DNA of 64,000 nt from Planctomycetaceae bacterium (GTDB taxonomy: Bacteria > Planctomycetota > Planctomycetia > Pirellulales > Pirellulaceae), in assembly GCA_002724245.1 (NCBI GenBank), contig PBOG01000100.1:17941-81940 (forward strand), read 5' to 3'. Positions 9,497 to 17,859 of the stretch are shown here, piece by piece. A program made the translations under genes and the position numbers. Numbering within the stretch: the first letter of the stretch is position 1; each line of letters opens with the position of its first letter. The notes under the pieces were generated by a model. It was given only the letters and a program-made list of their open reading frames with translations. It ran no database searches and was not told the origin of the DNA.

Positions 9497-10774
9497 ATGA
9501 AGATGCGACAACTGCTTTGCGGTCTGTTGGTCATCCTGACCTCGGTGAGCTGCCCGCTGGAGCTGTGTGCCTGGGGCAAGGGACATCGCTTGATTCGGTT
9601 GTGGGCGGTCTCTCGGCTACCGCAATGGCAACACCAGCTGGTCGGCCAGCAGTCACTCGATCGGCTCTGTCAGGAATATACATCGTTACAAGACAAACAT
9701 GCTGGCGGCAACGCGCCCCAGCTCGATCCGTACTGCCTGGTGCCGGATGTGCGACTCTCCTTGCACGATGTGAACGCGGCGGAACCGAGCGCCAGAGCGC
9801 TGCTCTGGTACCTCGATCGGATCGCGGAAACGCTAAGTGCGGGCGCCACGGACGAAGCGATGAAATTCCTGGGTGTGCTCTGCCACTGGAACGAAGATCC
9901 CGGTTGTCCCGGCGCGCACAGCAGTCCCGTCAGCGAAGCGCAACTCAAGACACTGCTCCCGCCGCCGCCAGACAAGGCCGCCTTCAACTATCTGTATGGC
10001 GCAGGGGGTATCATGGACACGGGCGACTACCGGATCGCTGATGTCGCCTACCGGCCACGTCTCCTCGGCAGGACGCGGGAAGAAGCCGCTCTGCGCATCT
10101 ACCACCATCAACGATTACTGCAACGAGACGCCGGCACACACATTATTCCCATTGTCCAGGACATGATGTACGGCGACGGCAAAAAAGCTGACCAGCACCG
10201 CGCCGTCGCAGCACTTGCCAATGCACGCCATACGGCCGACGTCATCTACACGGCACTCTGTCTGGCGCAGGACCGTTTTGACCCGGACCTGCCGAGATAC
10301 GCTGAACAACGACTCAGCGACTGGCTACCCGACTTTACTGGCCAGATGATCCCGCACCCGTATTATGTTACTCCGTTTCTCGCGAATCAGGCGATGGACG
10401 CCCAGCGACAACTCCACCCCCTGGGCTTTGCTAACGCCCAACCGGGGACAAAGGTCCGTTTCGGCTACGGCATGGGGACGCCTTTCTCACTCGACTTTGT
10501 GCTGGCACCTGGCCGGGTCTTTAACCGCTTCACCTGCCGCGTCGGCTTGCACCCCAGCGCGGGGTCAGACGGAGCGGTTCGCTTCGTGATCAGAGCCAAC
10601 GGCAGCGAACTTGCGCGAACTCCCGTACTCAAGGCGGGTGCCGCCCCGGTGTCGATTGACGTCACGCTACCCAATTCCGACGTGGTGAAACTCTCCTTGC
10701 ACACGATCGCTGCCAGAAATTCTACGCCCGGCCACAACCTGACGGTTTGGGGCGAACCGACACTCTACCGATAA
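9497..10774 (+). CDS. secreted S1/P1-nuclease or phospholipase C-like protein with NPCBM domain
   Basis: 425 residues. The signal peptide ends near residue 25, immediately before WGKGHRLI, the N-terminal Trp/His motif at which the zinc-dependent phospholipase C / S1-P1 nuclease helical fold begins. Further possible zinc ligands are in FLGVLCHWNEDPGCPGAH near 130-145 and in DQHRAV and NARHTADV near 225-240. Residues about 305-425 look like an NPCBM (novel putative carbohydrate-binding) domain: PGTKVRFGYGMGTPFSLDFVLAP, then FTCRVGLHP, then VRFVIRANGSELARTPVL. The ATG has a good GGAGAA site 8 bases upstream. The next gene starts 15 bases after the stop. Hydrolysis of phospholipid or nucleic acid at a glycan-rich surface is an inference; which one is not determined. 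Confidence 0.7.
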   Translation: MKMRQLLCGLLVILTSVSCPLELCAWGKGHRLIRLWAVSRLPQWQHQLVGQQSLDRLCQEYTSLQDKHAGGNAPQLDPYCLVPDVRLSLHDVNAAEPSARALLWYLDRIAETLSAGATDEAMKFLGVLCHWNEDPGCPGAHSSPVSEAQLKTLLPPPPDKAAFNYLYGAGGIMDTGDYRIADVAYRPRLLGRTREEAALRIYHHQRLLQRDAGTHIIPIVQDMMYGDGKKADQHRAVAALANARHTADVIYTALCLAQDRFDPDLPRYAEQRLSDWLPDFTGQMIPHPYYVTPFLANQAMDAQRQLHPLGFANAQPGTKVRFGYGMGTPFSLDFVLAPGRVFNRFTCRVGLHPSAGSDGAVRFVIRANGSELARTPVLKAGAAPVSIDVTLPNSDVVKLSLHTIAARNSTPGHNLTVWGEPTLYR

Positions 10775-10789
10775 ATAAGCGGAGCAGGC

Positions 10790-13444
10790 ATGATGGCATG
10801 GAACATGATGACGTGGAAAACGGGTAGCGCCAGAGGCCTGGCGCGGGTTGCCACATTGACCATGGCAATGACGCTGATGTCGTCGCTGGGCTGGGCTGCA
10901 TTCCCACCCACGGACATCCACTGTGGCGGAGACTATCAGCACCACCTGCAAGGTGTCTGCACAAACGAAGTCGACACCATCTACTGGTCCTTCACAACAG
11001 AATTAGTGAAAACAGATCCGCGTGGGAAAGTCCTGCAGCGGATTCCCGTTGCCAGCCACCATGGCGACTTGTGTTTTCACGCGGGAAAGATCTTTGTGGC
11101 CGTCAATCTCGGTCGCTTCAACGATCCGGCGGGAAACGCCGATTCGTGGGTCTACGTCTATGACGCCGCCTCGCTCGCCTTGCTTGCCAGACACCCGACA
11201 CAGGAGGTCTTTCACGGCGCGGGGGGGATCGGGGTACGGGACGGTCGCTTCTATCTGGTGGGCGGCTTGCCCAATGGCGTCGAAGAAAATTACGTTTACG
11301 AGTACGACGCAAACTTCACTTTTAGCAAGAAACACATCATTGAAAGCGGGTGGACAGAGCTGGGAATTCAAACAGCCACCTACCATGACGGCACATGGTG
11401 GTTCGGCTGTTATGGCAAACCGCAAATCCTCTTGCAGACCGACGCCCAGTTTCAGATGCAGGGACGGTACGAGTTCGACTGCTCACTGGGCATTGTCGGA
11501 GTTGCCCAGGATCAGTTCCTGGTGGCACGCGGCCCCCGCAACGAACGAGGGAGATGCCTCGGTTCGCTCCACCTGGCGCATGCGGATACCACCTCCGGCC
11601 TCCTGCTCGCACCAACTAGTACACCCGCCACTGACCTGGACCAGGTGCGCCGCTCGGGAAGCTGGCAAGAGAGCCGATTTCGTTTCGCCCAGGCGACATC
11701 CTTGCAGACCTCTGAGCAGGGTGCCGCACTGGCTTTCACCTTCGTCGGCAGTGGTGTGGCCGTGCGACTTGGCGGACACAACGTTCCGGCATACGGCCCA
11801 CCCAACCTGGGACAGCTGGTCGTGACCATCGATGGGAAAGCGGAACGCATCTTGCAGCCCCGCGGGCTACCGCGCGAGATTGTGTTGGCCAGGCATTTGC
11901 CAACGGAAAAACACACGGTCCGAATCGAGCACCGGCAGAATGGTGCGCTGGGCGGCTGCCGGGTCGAGTCGTTGCGAAGTTGGCACGATGGCCACGGCGA
12001 AATCAGATTTCATGTGAACGGTGATGCAAACGCCCATCTCGTCGATTGCCGCGCCATCCTCCGCCATGGTAATACGGTGGTCCGCAACGCACTGGTACGG
12101 AACTGGATGACCGGCCAATGCGCACTGTCTGGCTTGCCCGTGGGCGACAACTACACGCTGGAAATCCAGGCGGTGGGATGGCAGACAATTCGTACTCAAC
12201 GATTTCCCATCACGGCAGATCAAGCCGTCGACCTCCCACCGATCTATCTGCGCAGAGATCCGGCAACGATCCGCCAGCGATTTCGCTTCCCCCGCTTGAA
12301 TCAGCCCGCGATCCGCCAACCGGGCGAGACGTTTCGCGCGCGCTTTCTTGGGTTTGACACCCAGATCGATGAAGTCAAGCTCACCCGACACGTAGGCCCC
12401 GCACTGATCTCGCGGACCCTGCGGTTTACAGAAGATCAGGCGGCGGCTTACTACTATGATCGGGAAGTCGTCGCCCATCTGCCCGACGACATGCCACCTG
12501 GCCTCTATGATCTCACCGTCAGGGTAACCGGCGGCCGTCGCACGGGTGTGTGCCGCTCTCCCCGGAGTGTCCAGGTGGTCAAGTCGTATCCAACAGACCC
12601 GGTGTTCGTCACCTTCGGGCATCTCGATACCTCGGCCCAGTACCAGGCCGAATACCTCCAGCGACTAGTCAGCGTCATCAATACGCTCGCGCCTGACATG
12701 GTGCTGTGCAGTAATGCCTGTAATCCGGCGTACGTTGCGGGTGCCCTGGTGGGGCTGAAGATGCCGCTGGTCGCCAATTTCGGCAATCACCAGTTTCCCG
12801 GCCACGAAGCCTGGTTTGGCGATCCTGTCGGGTTGATCGAGTGCGGACCACACGTCAGCGTACTGAACTTCGGCTACCCCTGGCACACCGATCAATCCAA
12901 AGCCGCGGCATTACTGGCATCGCAACGCGACACCGCCATTCGCGTGATCAATGCCTTTGAGTCCAATGCACCACTCCCACTACTTGATACGCATCGTGTG
13001 GCCATGATTCACGATGCGCATGGCATCGGCAAGAAGGTCCGTGACCTGGGTGCGACGCCCACGCGCCGCATTGGCAAATCGAACTCCGAGAGTTTCCGCA
13101 TGGTGCGTTTCCGTAACAACCGGGTGGCGTCCTGCACCTACCTTGGCCATGAAACCGCGCCGATTCCTTTTCCCCGCGACAGCACGACTCCTGTGCGGGT
13201 GGCGTTTCGCCACGCGAATGACGGAACCGCGGCGCACAACACAGCCATGGTGACCAACCAACTGGCGGAACCCTATCCCAACGGTCGCGTGACTTTTGTG
13301 GTGCCCGCGGGCCAATATGAAGCCAAGGGGGGCCAGGTGGAATCGCAAATCGCCAGTGACGACGGTCGTCTGCACGTCTTGAAAATGCGGGTAGATCTGC
13401 CCGCACAGGGCGTCGCCACAGTGACAGTCAGACGCGTCCCTTGA
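10790..13444 (+). CDS. large secreted protein: beta-propeller, carbohydrate-binding-like and metallophosphoesterase-like parts
   Basis: 884 residues with an N-terminal signal segment (ARVATLTMAMTLMSSLGWAA). Residues about 40-270 read as a beta-propeller (HGDLCFHAGKIFVAVNLG, GIGVRDGRFYLVGG). About 275-390 resembles a lectin/galactose-binding sandwich (FTFVGSGVAVRLGG, KHTVRIEHRQNG). About 395-590 contains carboxypeptidase-like and Ig-like modules. About 595-760 looks like a calcineurin-type metallophosphoesterase remnant: VTFGHLDTS, NFGNHQFPG and MIHDAHG, in which the usual first DxH and the late GHxH are altered, so activity is doubtful. A GGAG ribosome site lies just upstream and the start is 15 bases after the preceding gene, so they form an operon. 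I do not recognise a named family for the whole protein. Confidence 0.65.
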   Translation: MMAWNMMTWKTGSARGLARVATLTMAMTLMSSLGWAAFPPTDIHCGGDYQHHLQGVCTNEVDTIYWSFTTELVKTDPRGKVLQRIPVASHHGDLCFHAGKIFVAVNLGRFNDPAGNADSWVYVYDAASLALLARHPTQEVFHGAGGIGVRDGRFYLVGGLPNGVEENYVYEYDANFTFSKKHIIESGWTELGIQTATYHDGTWWFGCYGKPQILLQTDAQFQMQGRYEFDCSLGIVGVAQDQFLVARGPRNERGRCLGSLHLAHADTTSGLLLAPTSTPATDLDQVRRSGSWQESRFRFAQATSLQTSEQGAALAFTFVGSGVAVRLGGHNVPAYGPPNLGQLVVTIDGKAERILQPRGLPREIVLARHLPTEKHTVRIEHRQNGALGGCRVESLRSWHDGHGEIRFHVNGDANAHLVDCRAILRHGNTVVRNALVRNWMTGQCALSGLPVGDNYTLEIQAVGWQTIRTQRFPITADQAVDLPPIYLRRDPATIRQRFRFPRLNQPAIRQPGETFRARFLGFDTQIDEVKLTRHVGPALISRTLRFTEDQAAAYYYDREVVAHLPDDMPPGLYDLTVRVTGGRRTGVCRSPRSVQVVKSYPTDPVFVTFGHLDTSAQYQAEYLQRLVSVINTLAPDMVLCSNACNPAYVAGALVGLKMPLVANFGNHQFPGHEAWFGDPVGLIECGPHVSVLNFGYPWHTDQSKAAALLASQRDTAIRVINAFESNAPLPLLDTHRVAMIHDAHGIGKKVRDLGATPTRRIGKSNSESFRMVRFRNNRVASCTYLGHETAPIPFPRDSTTPVRVAFRHANDGTAAHNTAMVTNQLAEPYPNGRVTFVVPAGQYEAKGGQVESQIASDDGRLHVLKMRVDLPAQGVATVTVRRVP

Positions 13445-13501
13445 ACGCGGTCCCGCGCCGTTTGATCGCGCCCACGACCGGACCAGCACTCGCTGGCCGC
13501 G

Positions 13502-13519
13502 GCCCGAAAAAAATCGGGC
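13502..13519 (+). terminator. stem-loop after 13444, possible terminator
   Basis: A perfect 6-bp stem (GCCCGA / TCGGGC) closes an A6 loop, 57 bases downstream of the stop codon. There is no T run on the plus strand, so intrinsic termination would be weak. Confidence 0.25.
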
Positions 13520-13648
13520 AATCGCCACCCCCAGTGGGTTGCACATCGAATCCACATATCTGAATATGAAGATTCGTAGTGAGCGCCAGGTCCTTACGGT
13601 TGCCCTGAGCGCCCTGATTCGAAACCCCGCTTCTCAAGGATCCCGGCG

Positions 13649-14230
13649 ATGAAAAAATGGATGCCAATGACGGCGCTGACAAGCTGTTCCCTGCTAGGCC
13701 TGTTCTTAGTTGCCGCCAGCGGTACGTCCAGGACAGCCCGCGCCGCCGATGGTGACAACAAGATGCAATCCACCCGCGCCGACTTCAAGGAATTCTGTCA
13801 GGCGATGCAGGGGCGCTGGATCGGCGAGGTGGTTTGGATCACCGACTGGCCCGGCTTCGGCAAGAAGGGAGACAAGGTGACCGCCTATTCAGACTTCAGA
13901 ATCAGTCACAATGGCCATGTGCTGCTGGGCCGATTCAATGGCGGACCCGGCGCGGGCACCGGCATGGTCCATTACGATGCGGGCAAGCGGCAGATCCAGG
14001 CTCGCTGGGTTTCCTCCGGTGGTAGTGTCTGGAACCAGGTGATCTACAAGCAGGACGGTCTCTGGCACGAGTTGGAGACCGGGAGTGTTGCCGATGGAAA
14101 ACCAATCAGGAGCTCTCTGGTCCGCCATATTTCGGACGACGGCAAGACCCATCGGAGATCCGGAACAGTGAAGATTGATGGCAAGATGGTCGATCCCGTG
14201 CGCGACGTCTGGCGCCGCATCGGTGACTAA
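13649..14230 (+). CDS. secreted single-domain barrel protein (DUF1579-like)
   Basis: 193 residues with a clear signal peptide ending around ARAADG (residue 33). The rest is one domain of about 145 residues: FCQAMQGRWIGEVVWITDWPG, then SDFRISHNGHVLLGRFNGG, GMVHYDAGKRQIQARWVSS, and a closing VDPVRDVWRRIGD. The pattern of G-x-W followed by alternating strands and a late W resembles the DUF1579/lipocalin-like small barrel. The next gene, 130 bp away, has three units of the same general pattern. The ATG at 13649 has an AAGGATC site. Ligand and function are unknown. Confidence 0.6.
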   Translation: MKKWMPMTALTSCSLLGLFLVAASGTSRTARAADGDNKMQSTRADFKEFCQAMQGRWIGEVVWITDWPGFGKKGDKVTAYSDFRISHNGHVLLGRFNGGPGAGTGMVHYDAGKRQIQARWVSSGGSVWNQVIYKQDGLWHELETGSVADGKPIRSSLVRHISDDGKTHRRSGTVKIDGKMVDPVRDVWRRIGD

Positions 14231-14255
14231 GCGTCCGCCATCTGTTGGTTGGCGC

Positions 14256-14277
14256 GCGCGGGCTGTAAAGCCCGCGC
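14256..14277 (+). terminator. strong GC hairpin after 14230
   Basis: A perfect 9-bp stem (GCGCGGGCT / AGCCCGCGC) with a GTAA tetraloop begins 25 bases after the stop of the barrel-protein gene. No T tract follows, so it may be a Rho-independent-like stabiliser or a copy of a dispersed intergenic palindrome rather than a classic terminator. Confidence 0.45.
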
Positions 14278-14360
14278 CGCCAAACCGTTCGGCAATCACC
14301 GGTTTTCGTACCGGGTGTTTTCGCAGATCGTGACCCCGTTCTGGACACGGAGAATTATTC

Positions 14361-15758
14361 ATGTGGTCAACCCGTTATCGCAGCCCCCTGGTGCTCGCCC
14401 TCGCCCTGGGAATCCTGTCAACAAGCGCTTCGGCACAGGTGGTGGAACCCGGTTCCACCCAGGCACATCTGCGGCAACTGCAGTATTTTGTCGGCAGCTG
14501 GGAATTTTCCGGGATCGATCTCAATCAGGAAGTCAGCGGGACGATGACCTTTCAGTGGGATCTCAACCGCAACATCCTCATTCATAAAATCCACGTCATT
14601 CCGGTGAATGAGGAGAAAGACCCACTCACTGTGATGTACGTGATCCTCTGGGACGCCAAGAACAAGCGTTTTCTGGAACGCGGCTACGGCGGCTACGGGG
14701 GTTACGGACAGGCCGAATGGACCAAAACCGAGCAGGGCTGGCGGCGGAAAGGGATTGGATCCTGGGTCTTATGGAATGGCCAGGAGATCACGGTAGACGC
14801 CGCCTTCACGATCAACAACCAGGACCAGTTTGTCTTGCAAGGGACCGTTGACAAACAGGACGAAGGGCCCTTCAAGACCGACCTGAAGGTAACACGCCTG
14901 AGCGGTAAACCGGGGGGCGCAAAAGCGCCCTGGCGGTGGCTGCTGGGTCACTGGAAACAAGAAACGAGCGATGGAAACACGGGCACGATGTACTGGTACA
15001 AGCCGTACCGGGATGCAGACCACCTGATCGGTCAGTGGCAACAAAGTGACGGAACCCGCCTTACCGAAATCGCGGGCTGGCGCCCCGATACCCAGACTCT
15101 GGTTTCACACGCCTACGGCAGTGATGGACAGTATTTTGACGTCACCTTCAACGAGGTCAGTCGGCTGCGGATGAAAGGGCCGTTCCATCGTCGTCTGGCA
15201 GACGGAACAACCCAATCAGGGACTTTCGAAATCAAACAGGTTGACGAGAATACTGCCCAGGTCCGTGAAGTGGCGACGGACGGAACCGTGGTCACCGCCG
15301 ACTTCCAGCGCGTCGACACGGCGACCGACGCGCGGACAGTCGCGAAAGAATGGTACAAGTTCCAGGCCGGTAAATGGACCATCAGCTGGTCCGATGGGGT
15401 GGTAGTCGATGTGACCTACACCCTGGGATCCAATGGCGAGGCGTTGCGTGGCACCCACACCAGTCGCGATGGCAATAGCAACACCTCCTTGTGGGGATGG
15501 GATGCTTTCCAACGGCGGATTCGCCACACCGGGTATGGGGCCCAAGGAAACTCCTGGTCGATCACTTATACGAAGGTAACGCCAACCGAAATGCAGGGTG
15601 AAGTCCGCGGCAGCAATCGAGACGGTCTGTCTATGCTAGGACATGTCACCTTGAAACAAATCGACGCCAATACCTTTTCCTACCGAGTCGAGACCATCAA
15701 CGGCAAGGGTGAAAAAGTCACCTCCACTGCGACGGGCATCCGCCAGACAAAAGAGTGA
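14361..15758 (+). CDS. secreted protein with three tandem DUF1579-like barrels
   Basis: 465 residues, signal peptide to about residue 25 (LALALGILSTSASA). Three repeats of 130-145 residues follow: (1) about 30-190, starting LQYFVGSWEFSG; (2) about 192-325, starting WRWLLGHWKQETSDG; (3) about 330-465, starting YKFQAGKWTISWSDG. Each opens with an aromatic, G-x-W and alternating polar strands, then a T/S-rich closing strand (TFEIKQVDENTAQVREV; HVTLKQIDANTFSYRVE). Repeat 1 carries a GYGGYGGYG run at about 110-120. A GGAGAA site lies 8 bases before the ATG. The neighbour at 13649 has one such unit, implying duplication. Extracytoplasmic ligand binding is the likely role, but this is inference. Confidence 0.6.
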   Translation: MWSTRYRSPLVLALALGILSTSASAQVVEPGSTQAHLRQLQYFVGSWEFSGIDLNQEVSGTMTFQWDLNRNILIHKIHVIPVNEEKDPLTVMYVILWDAKNKRFLERGYGGYGGYGQAEWTKTEQGWRRKGIGSWVLWNGQEITVDAAFTINNQDQFVLQGTVDKQDEGPFKTDLKVTRLSGKPGGAKAPWRWLLGHWKQETSDGNTGTMYWYKPYRDADHLIGQWQQSDGTRLTEIAGWRPDTQTLVSHAYGSDGQYFDVTFNEVSRLRMKGPFHRRLADGTTQSGTFEIKQVDENTAQVREVATDGTVVTADFQRVDTATDARTVAKEWYKFQAGKWTISWSDGVVVDVTYTLGSNGEALRGTHTSRDGNSNTSLWGWDAFQRRIRHTGYGAQGNSWSITYTKVTPTEMQGEVRGSNRDGLSMLGHVTLKQIDANTFSYRVETINGKGEKVTSTATGIRQTKE

Positions 15759-16503
15759 TTGCCAGGCCTTGCCGCGCGTCGCAGGTTGCGCGGCAGTCTC
15801 TGAGAATCAGGGGGTGCTGTGGCTGGGATGTCCAGTACCAGTCAGCGGACTGCGGTGCCCGTTTGGTTTCTTGACGGCACCCGTGAGCTACGCTGCTCCG
15901 CTGGAGGATCTGCTCCAGCAGGGTTCGGCAAGCGCCGCCTCCCTGCTGGACCGGCGGCGGCGAATTCGGTAACGCCGCCGCACCCGGCGCATCAGGTGTC
16001 TACGTTTCCTTACCAACACGCATTCAAGATCATGAACGCGGACTTTTTCTGCGACGCGATCGACCAGGGCCCCGCAGGACGCCAAAGTGCAGAAGCAAGT
16101 GCAGAAAATGGCCAGACACGCGGTGGACGCAAGTGCTCTTGTCATCGGGACCTCGTTTGTGGTCTACGCCGGCGCGCCAGCCGCGATACACGACGCATCA
16201 CGCGGGCGAGTCGTTGGCAACCATGGACTGGAGTGCAAACGCCGTACCACAGAGCGCAAATCGCCAGCCAAGCAAAGAACGCGCAGGCGATCCCAGCAAG
16301 TTCCGGCATGAATTGGAAGTGCGCCTGGCCCGCCCTGAGACGGGCGATCCTCTTCATCGACAGGGGAACGCCGTCTCGAAATGAGACAGACGTCTCAATC
16401 TGGGGCCAGCGACGTTTGCCGAAAACTTCAGATACAGCAGCACGAAACTTCTGCTACAACTGGGCGCGTCGTCCAAGAACTCACGGCTCAAGATTCGCCC
16501 GGC
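15759..16503. other. gene-poor stretch (about 745 bp) before msrP
   Basis: No convincing gene. A 7-bp perfect hairpin with a 6-base loop sits at 15900-15919. On the minus strand two short frames overlap by ATGA: 16309-16142, whose product has one hydrophobic segment (LAGIACAFFAWLAICALWYG), and 16145-15888, whose product starts like a signal peptide and ends very Arg-rich. Neither has a ribosome site or a family. The plus frame 15819-16550 runs into msrP and lacks protein-like composition. If msrP starts at 16381 the empty stretch is 622 bp. Confidence 0.5.
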
Positions 16504-17445
16504 ATGGTCTTTCGATTTCCGGAAACGCGCGACGTATCACCTACCGCTGAGTCGGACTACAAGACACGGCGGAGATTCCTGACCTCCCTGGGGATGGGGA
16601 CCGCCGGCGCGATGGCAACCGTCGCAACAGTACGGCATTGGCGCCGACCACCGATCACACCGCAACCACGTATTGAGAACTTCACCAGGAACTACACCTT
16701 TCCGGTTGACCGCCCCCTGACACAACAAGACGCGGTCCTGCGTTTCAATAACTTCTACGAGTTTGCTGCCGACAAGCGCTCAGTGGTGCAGCGTTCCCGC
16801 GGGTTCTGTCTTGACCCGTACACGCTCGTCATCGACGGGCTGGTAAAACGCCCCCTTGTACTGGGTCTGGAAGACCTGCAGGCGATGCAACTTGAGGAAC
16901 GCGTCTATCGCTTCCGTTGCGTCGAGGCCTGGGCGATGACGGTCCCGTGGGTTGGCATTCCTCTGGCATCCATCCTGGCGCGGGCCGAGCCGACGGAGCG
17001 CGCCAAGTACGTCGCCTTTGAAAGTTTCCTGGACGTAGCACAAGCGCCTCGGCAAGCCAACCTGAGTTTTCCCTGGCCCTATCGCGAAGGGCTCCAGATC
17101 GAAGAAGCCATGAACCCGCTGGCATTCGTCGCTCTCGGACTGTACGGCCGATTCTTGCAGCCACAAAACGGCGCGCCGCTGCGGATTGTGTTGCCGTGGA
17201 AGTACGGATTCAAAGGACCCAAAAGCGTCGTGAAAATGACGCTGTCTGCAACACGCCCTCCGTCCTTCTGGCACACCTTACAGCCGCTGGAATACGGTTT
17301 CACCGCCAACGTCGATCCGGCTGTCCCGCACCCCCGCTGGTCACAGGCACAAGAGATAGAAATTGGCGGCTGGGGGCAACGCCGGCCGACGCTGAAGTTC
17401 AATGGTTACGGTGAATGGGTAGCCCATCTCTATCCGCGTTCATGA
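16504..17445 (+). CDS. msrP: protein-methionine-sulfoxide reductase catalytic subunit (MsrP/YedY)
   Basis: Periplasmic molybdopterin enzyme that reduces methionine sulfoxide in proteins. The start at 16504 gives 313 residues with leader MVFRFPETRD and a twin-arginine export signal TRRRFLTSLGMGTAGA; the frame is open back to 16381, which also has a GGGGAA stretch upstream. The core is intact: NNFYEFAADK, then PYTLVIDGLVKRP, then RFRCVEAWAMTVPWVGIPL, where the Cys is the molybdenum ligand, then PYREGLQIEEAMNPLAFVALGLYG, and LPWKYGFKGPKSVVKM near the C-terminus. The family normally works with the heme membrane subunit MsrQ; here the adjacent gene, 10 bases downstream, encodes a different small membrane protein. 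Assignment of MsrP is firm. Confidence 0.93.
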   Translation: MVFRFPETRDVSPTAESDYKTRRRFLTSLGMGTAGAMATVATVRHWRRPPITPQPRIENFTRNYTFPVDRPLTQQDAVLRFNNFYEFAADKRSVVQRSRGFCLDPYTLVIDGLVKRPLVLGLEDLQAMQLEERVYRFRCVEAWAMTVPWVGIPLASILARAEPTERAKYVAFESFLDVAQAPRQANLSFPWPYREGLQIEEAMNPLAFVALGLYGRFLQPQNGAPLRIVLPWKYGFKGPKSVVKMTLSATRPPSFWHTLQPLEYGFTANVDPAVPHPRWSQAQEIEIGGWGQRRPTLKFNGYGEWVAHLYPRS

Positions 17446-17454
17446 GATTCTGCC

Positions 17455-17769
17455 GTGACCACAACACAGGTACTGCAAGTCGCCTATTCGACGCTCGGCC
17501 TGTTTTTCGCTTCGGCCTCGATTCGCCTCTATGGAAGTTGGGCGCGCCGGGGCGGACGATCCAAGCTGATACTGGCCTTTACCCTCACCTGCCTGACCAT
17601 CGATTCACTGTGGGATCTGATTCAAATGGTAGCCGTTCAGCCCAACCGTTGGCTGGTGGGCGTACTGCTGTCCTGCGGTGCGCTGCTCATCGGGCTGGCG
17701 ACGACGCGTACATGGGATTCCTTGAGGCGGCGAGAGGCGGCAGATACAGACCGGGCGGGCCCGGTGTGA
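17455..17769 (+). CDS. small three-helix membrane protein next to msrP
   Basis: 104 residues from a GTG start 10 bases after the msrP stop, with GAGA at suitable spacing. Three hydrophobic segments are visible: about 8-25 (VAYSTLGLFFASASIRLY), 38-55 (LILAFTLTCLTIDSLWDL) and 65-84 (WLVGVLLSCGALLIGLATT), with a basic loop WARRGGRSK between the first two. It has no histidine at all, so it cannot bind heme in the way MsrQ does. Its position suggests cotranscription with msrP. I do not recognise the family. The overlapping frame 17415-17795 is less protein-like. Confidence 0.6.
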   Translation: MTTTQVLQVAYSTLGLFFASASIRLYGSWARRGGRSKLILAFTLTCLTIDSLWDLIQMVAVQPNRWLVGVLLSCGALLIGLATTRTWDSLRRREAADTDRAGPV

Positions 17770-17859
17770 CACGATCGGAAACGGGTGCCAACTAACGGAG
17801 AAACCCGTGCCAGCCGAACAGGATTCCTTTCGTTTTTCGCTTCCGGTAGGATGGAGTGT

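Noticed and set aside
10660..10671. Third TGACGTCACG copy inside the 9497 gene
   Set aside because: It lies in coding sequence in the NPCBM domain and is most simply explained by codon use; it also lowers the weight of the two upstream copies.
15819..16550. Plus-strand open frame of 243 codons before msrP
   Set aside because: Runs into the msrP coding region in another frame, has no ribosome site and has Arg/Ser/Thr-rich composition.
17415..17795. Plus-strand open frame of 126 codons overlapping the small membrane gene
   Set aside because: The frame at 17455 has three clear hydrophobic segments and sits at operon spacing after msrP; this one does not.
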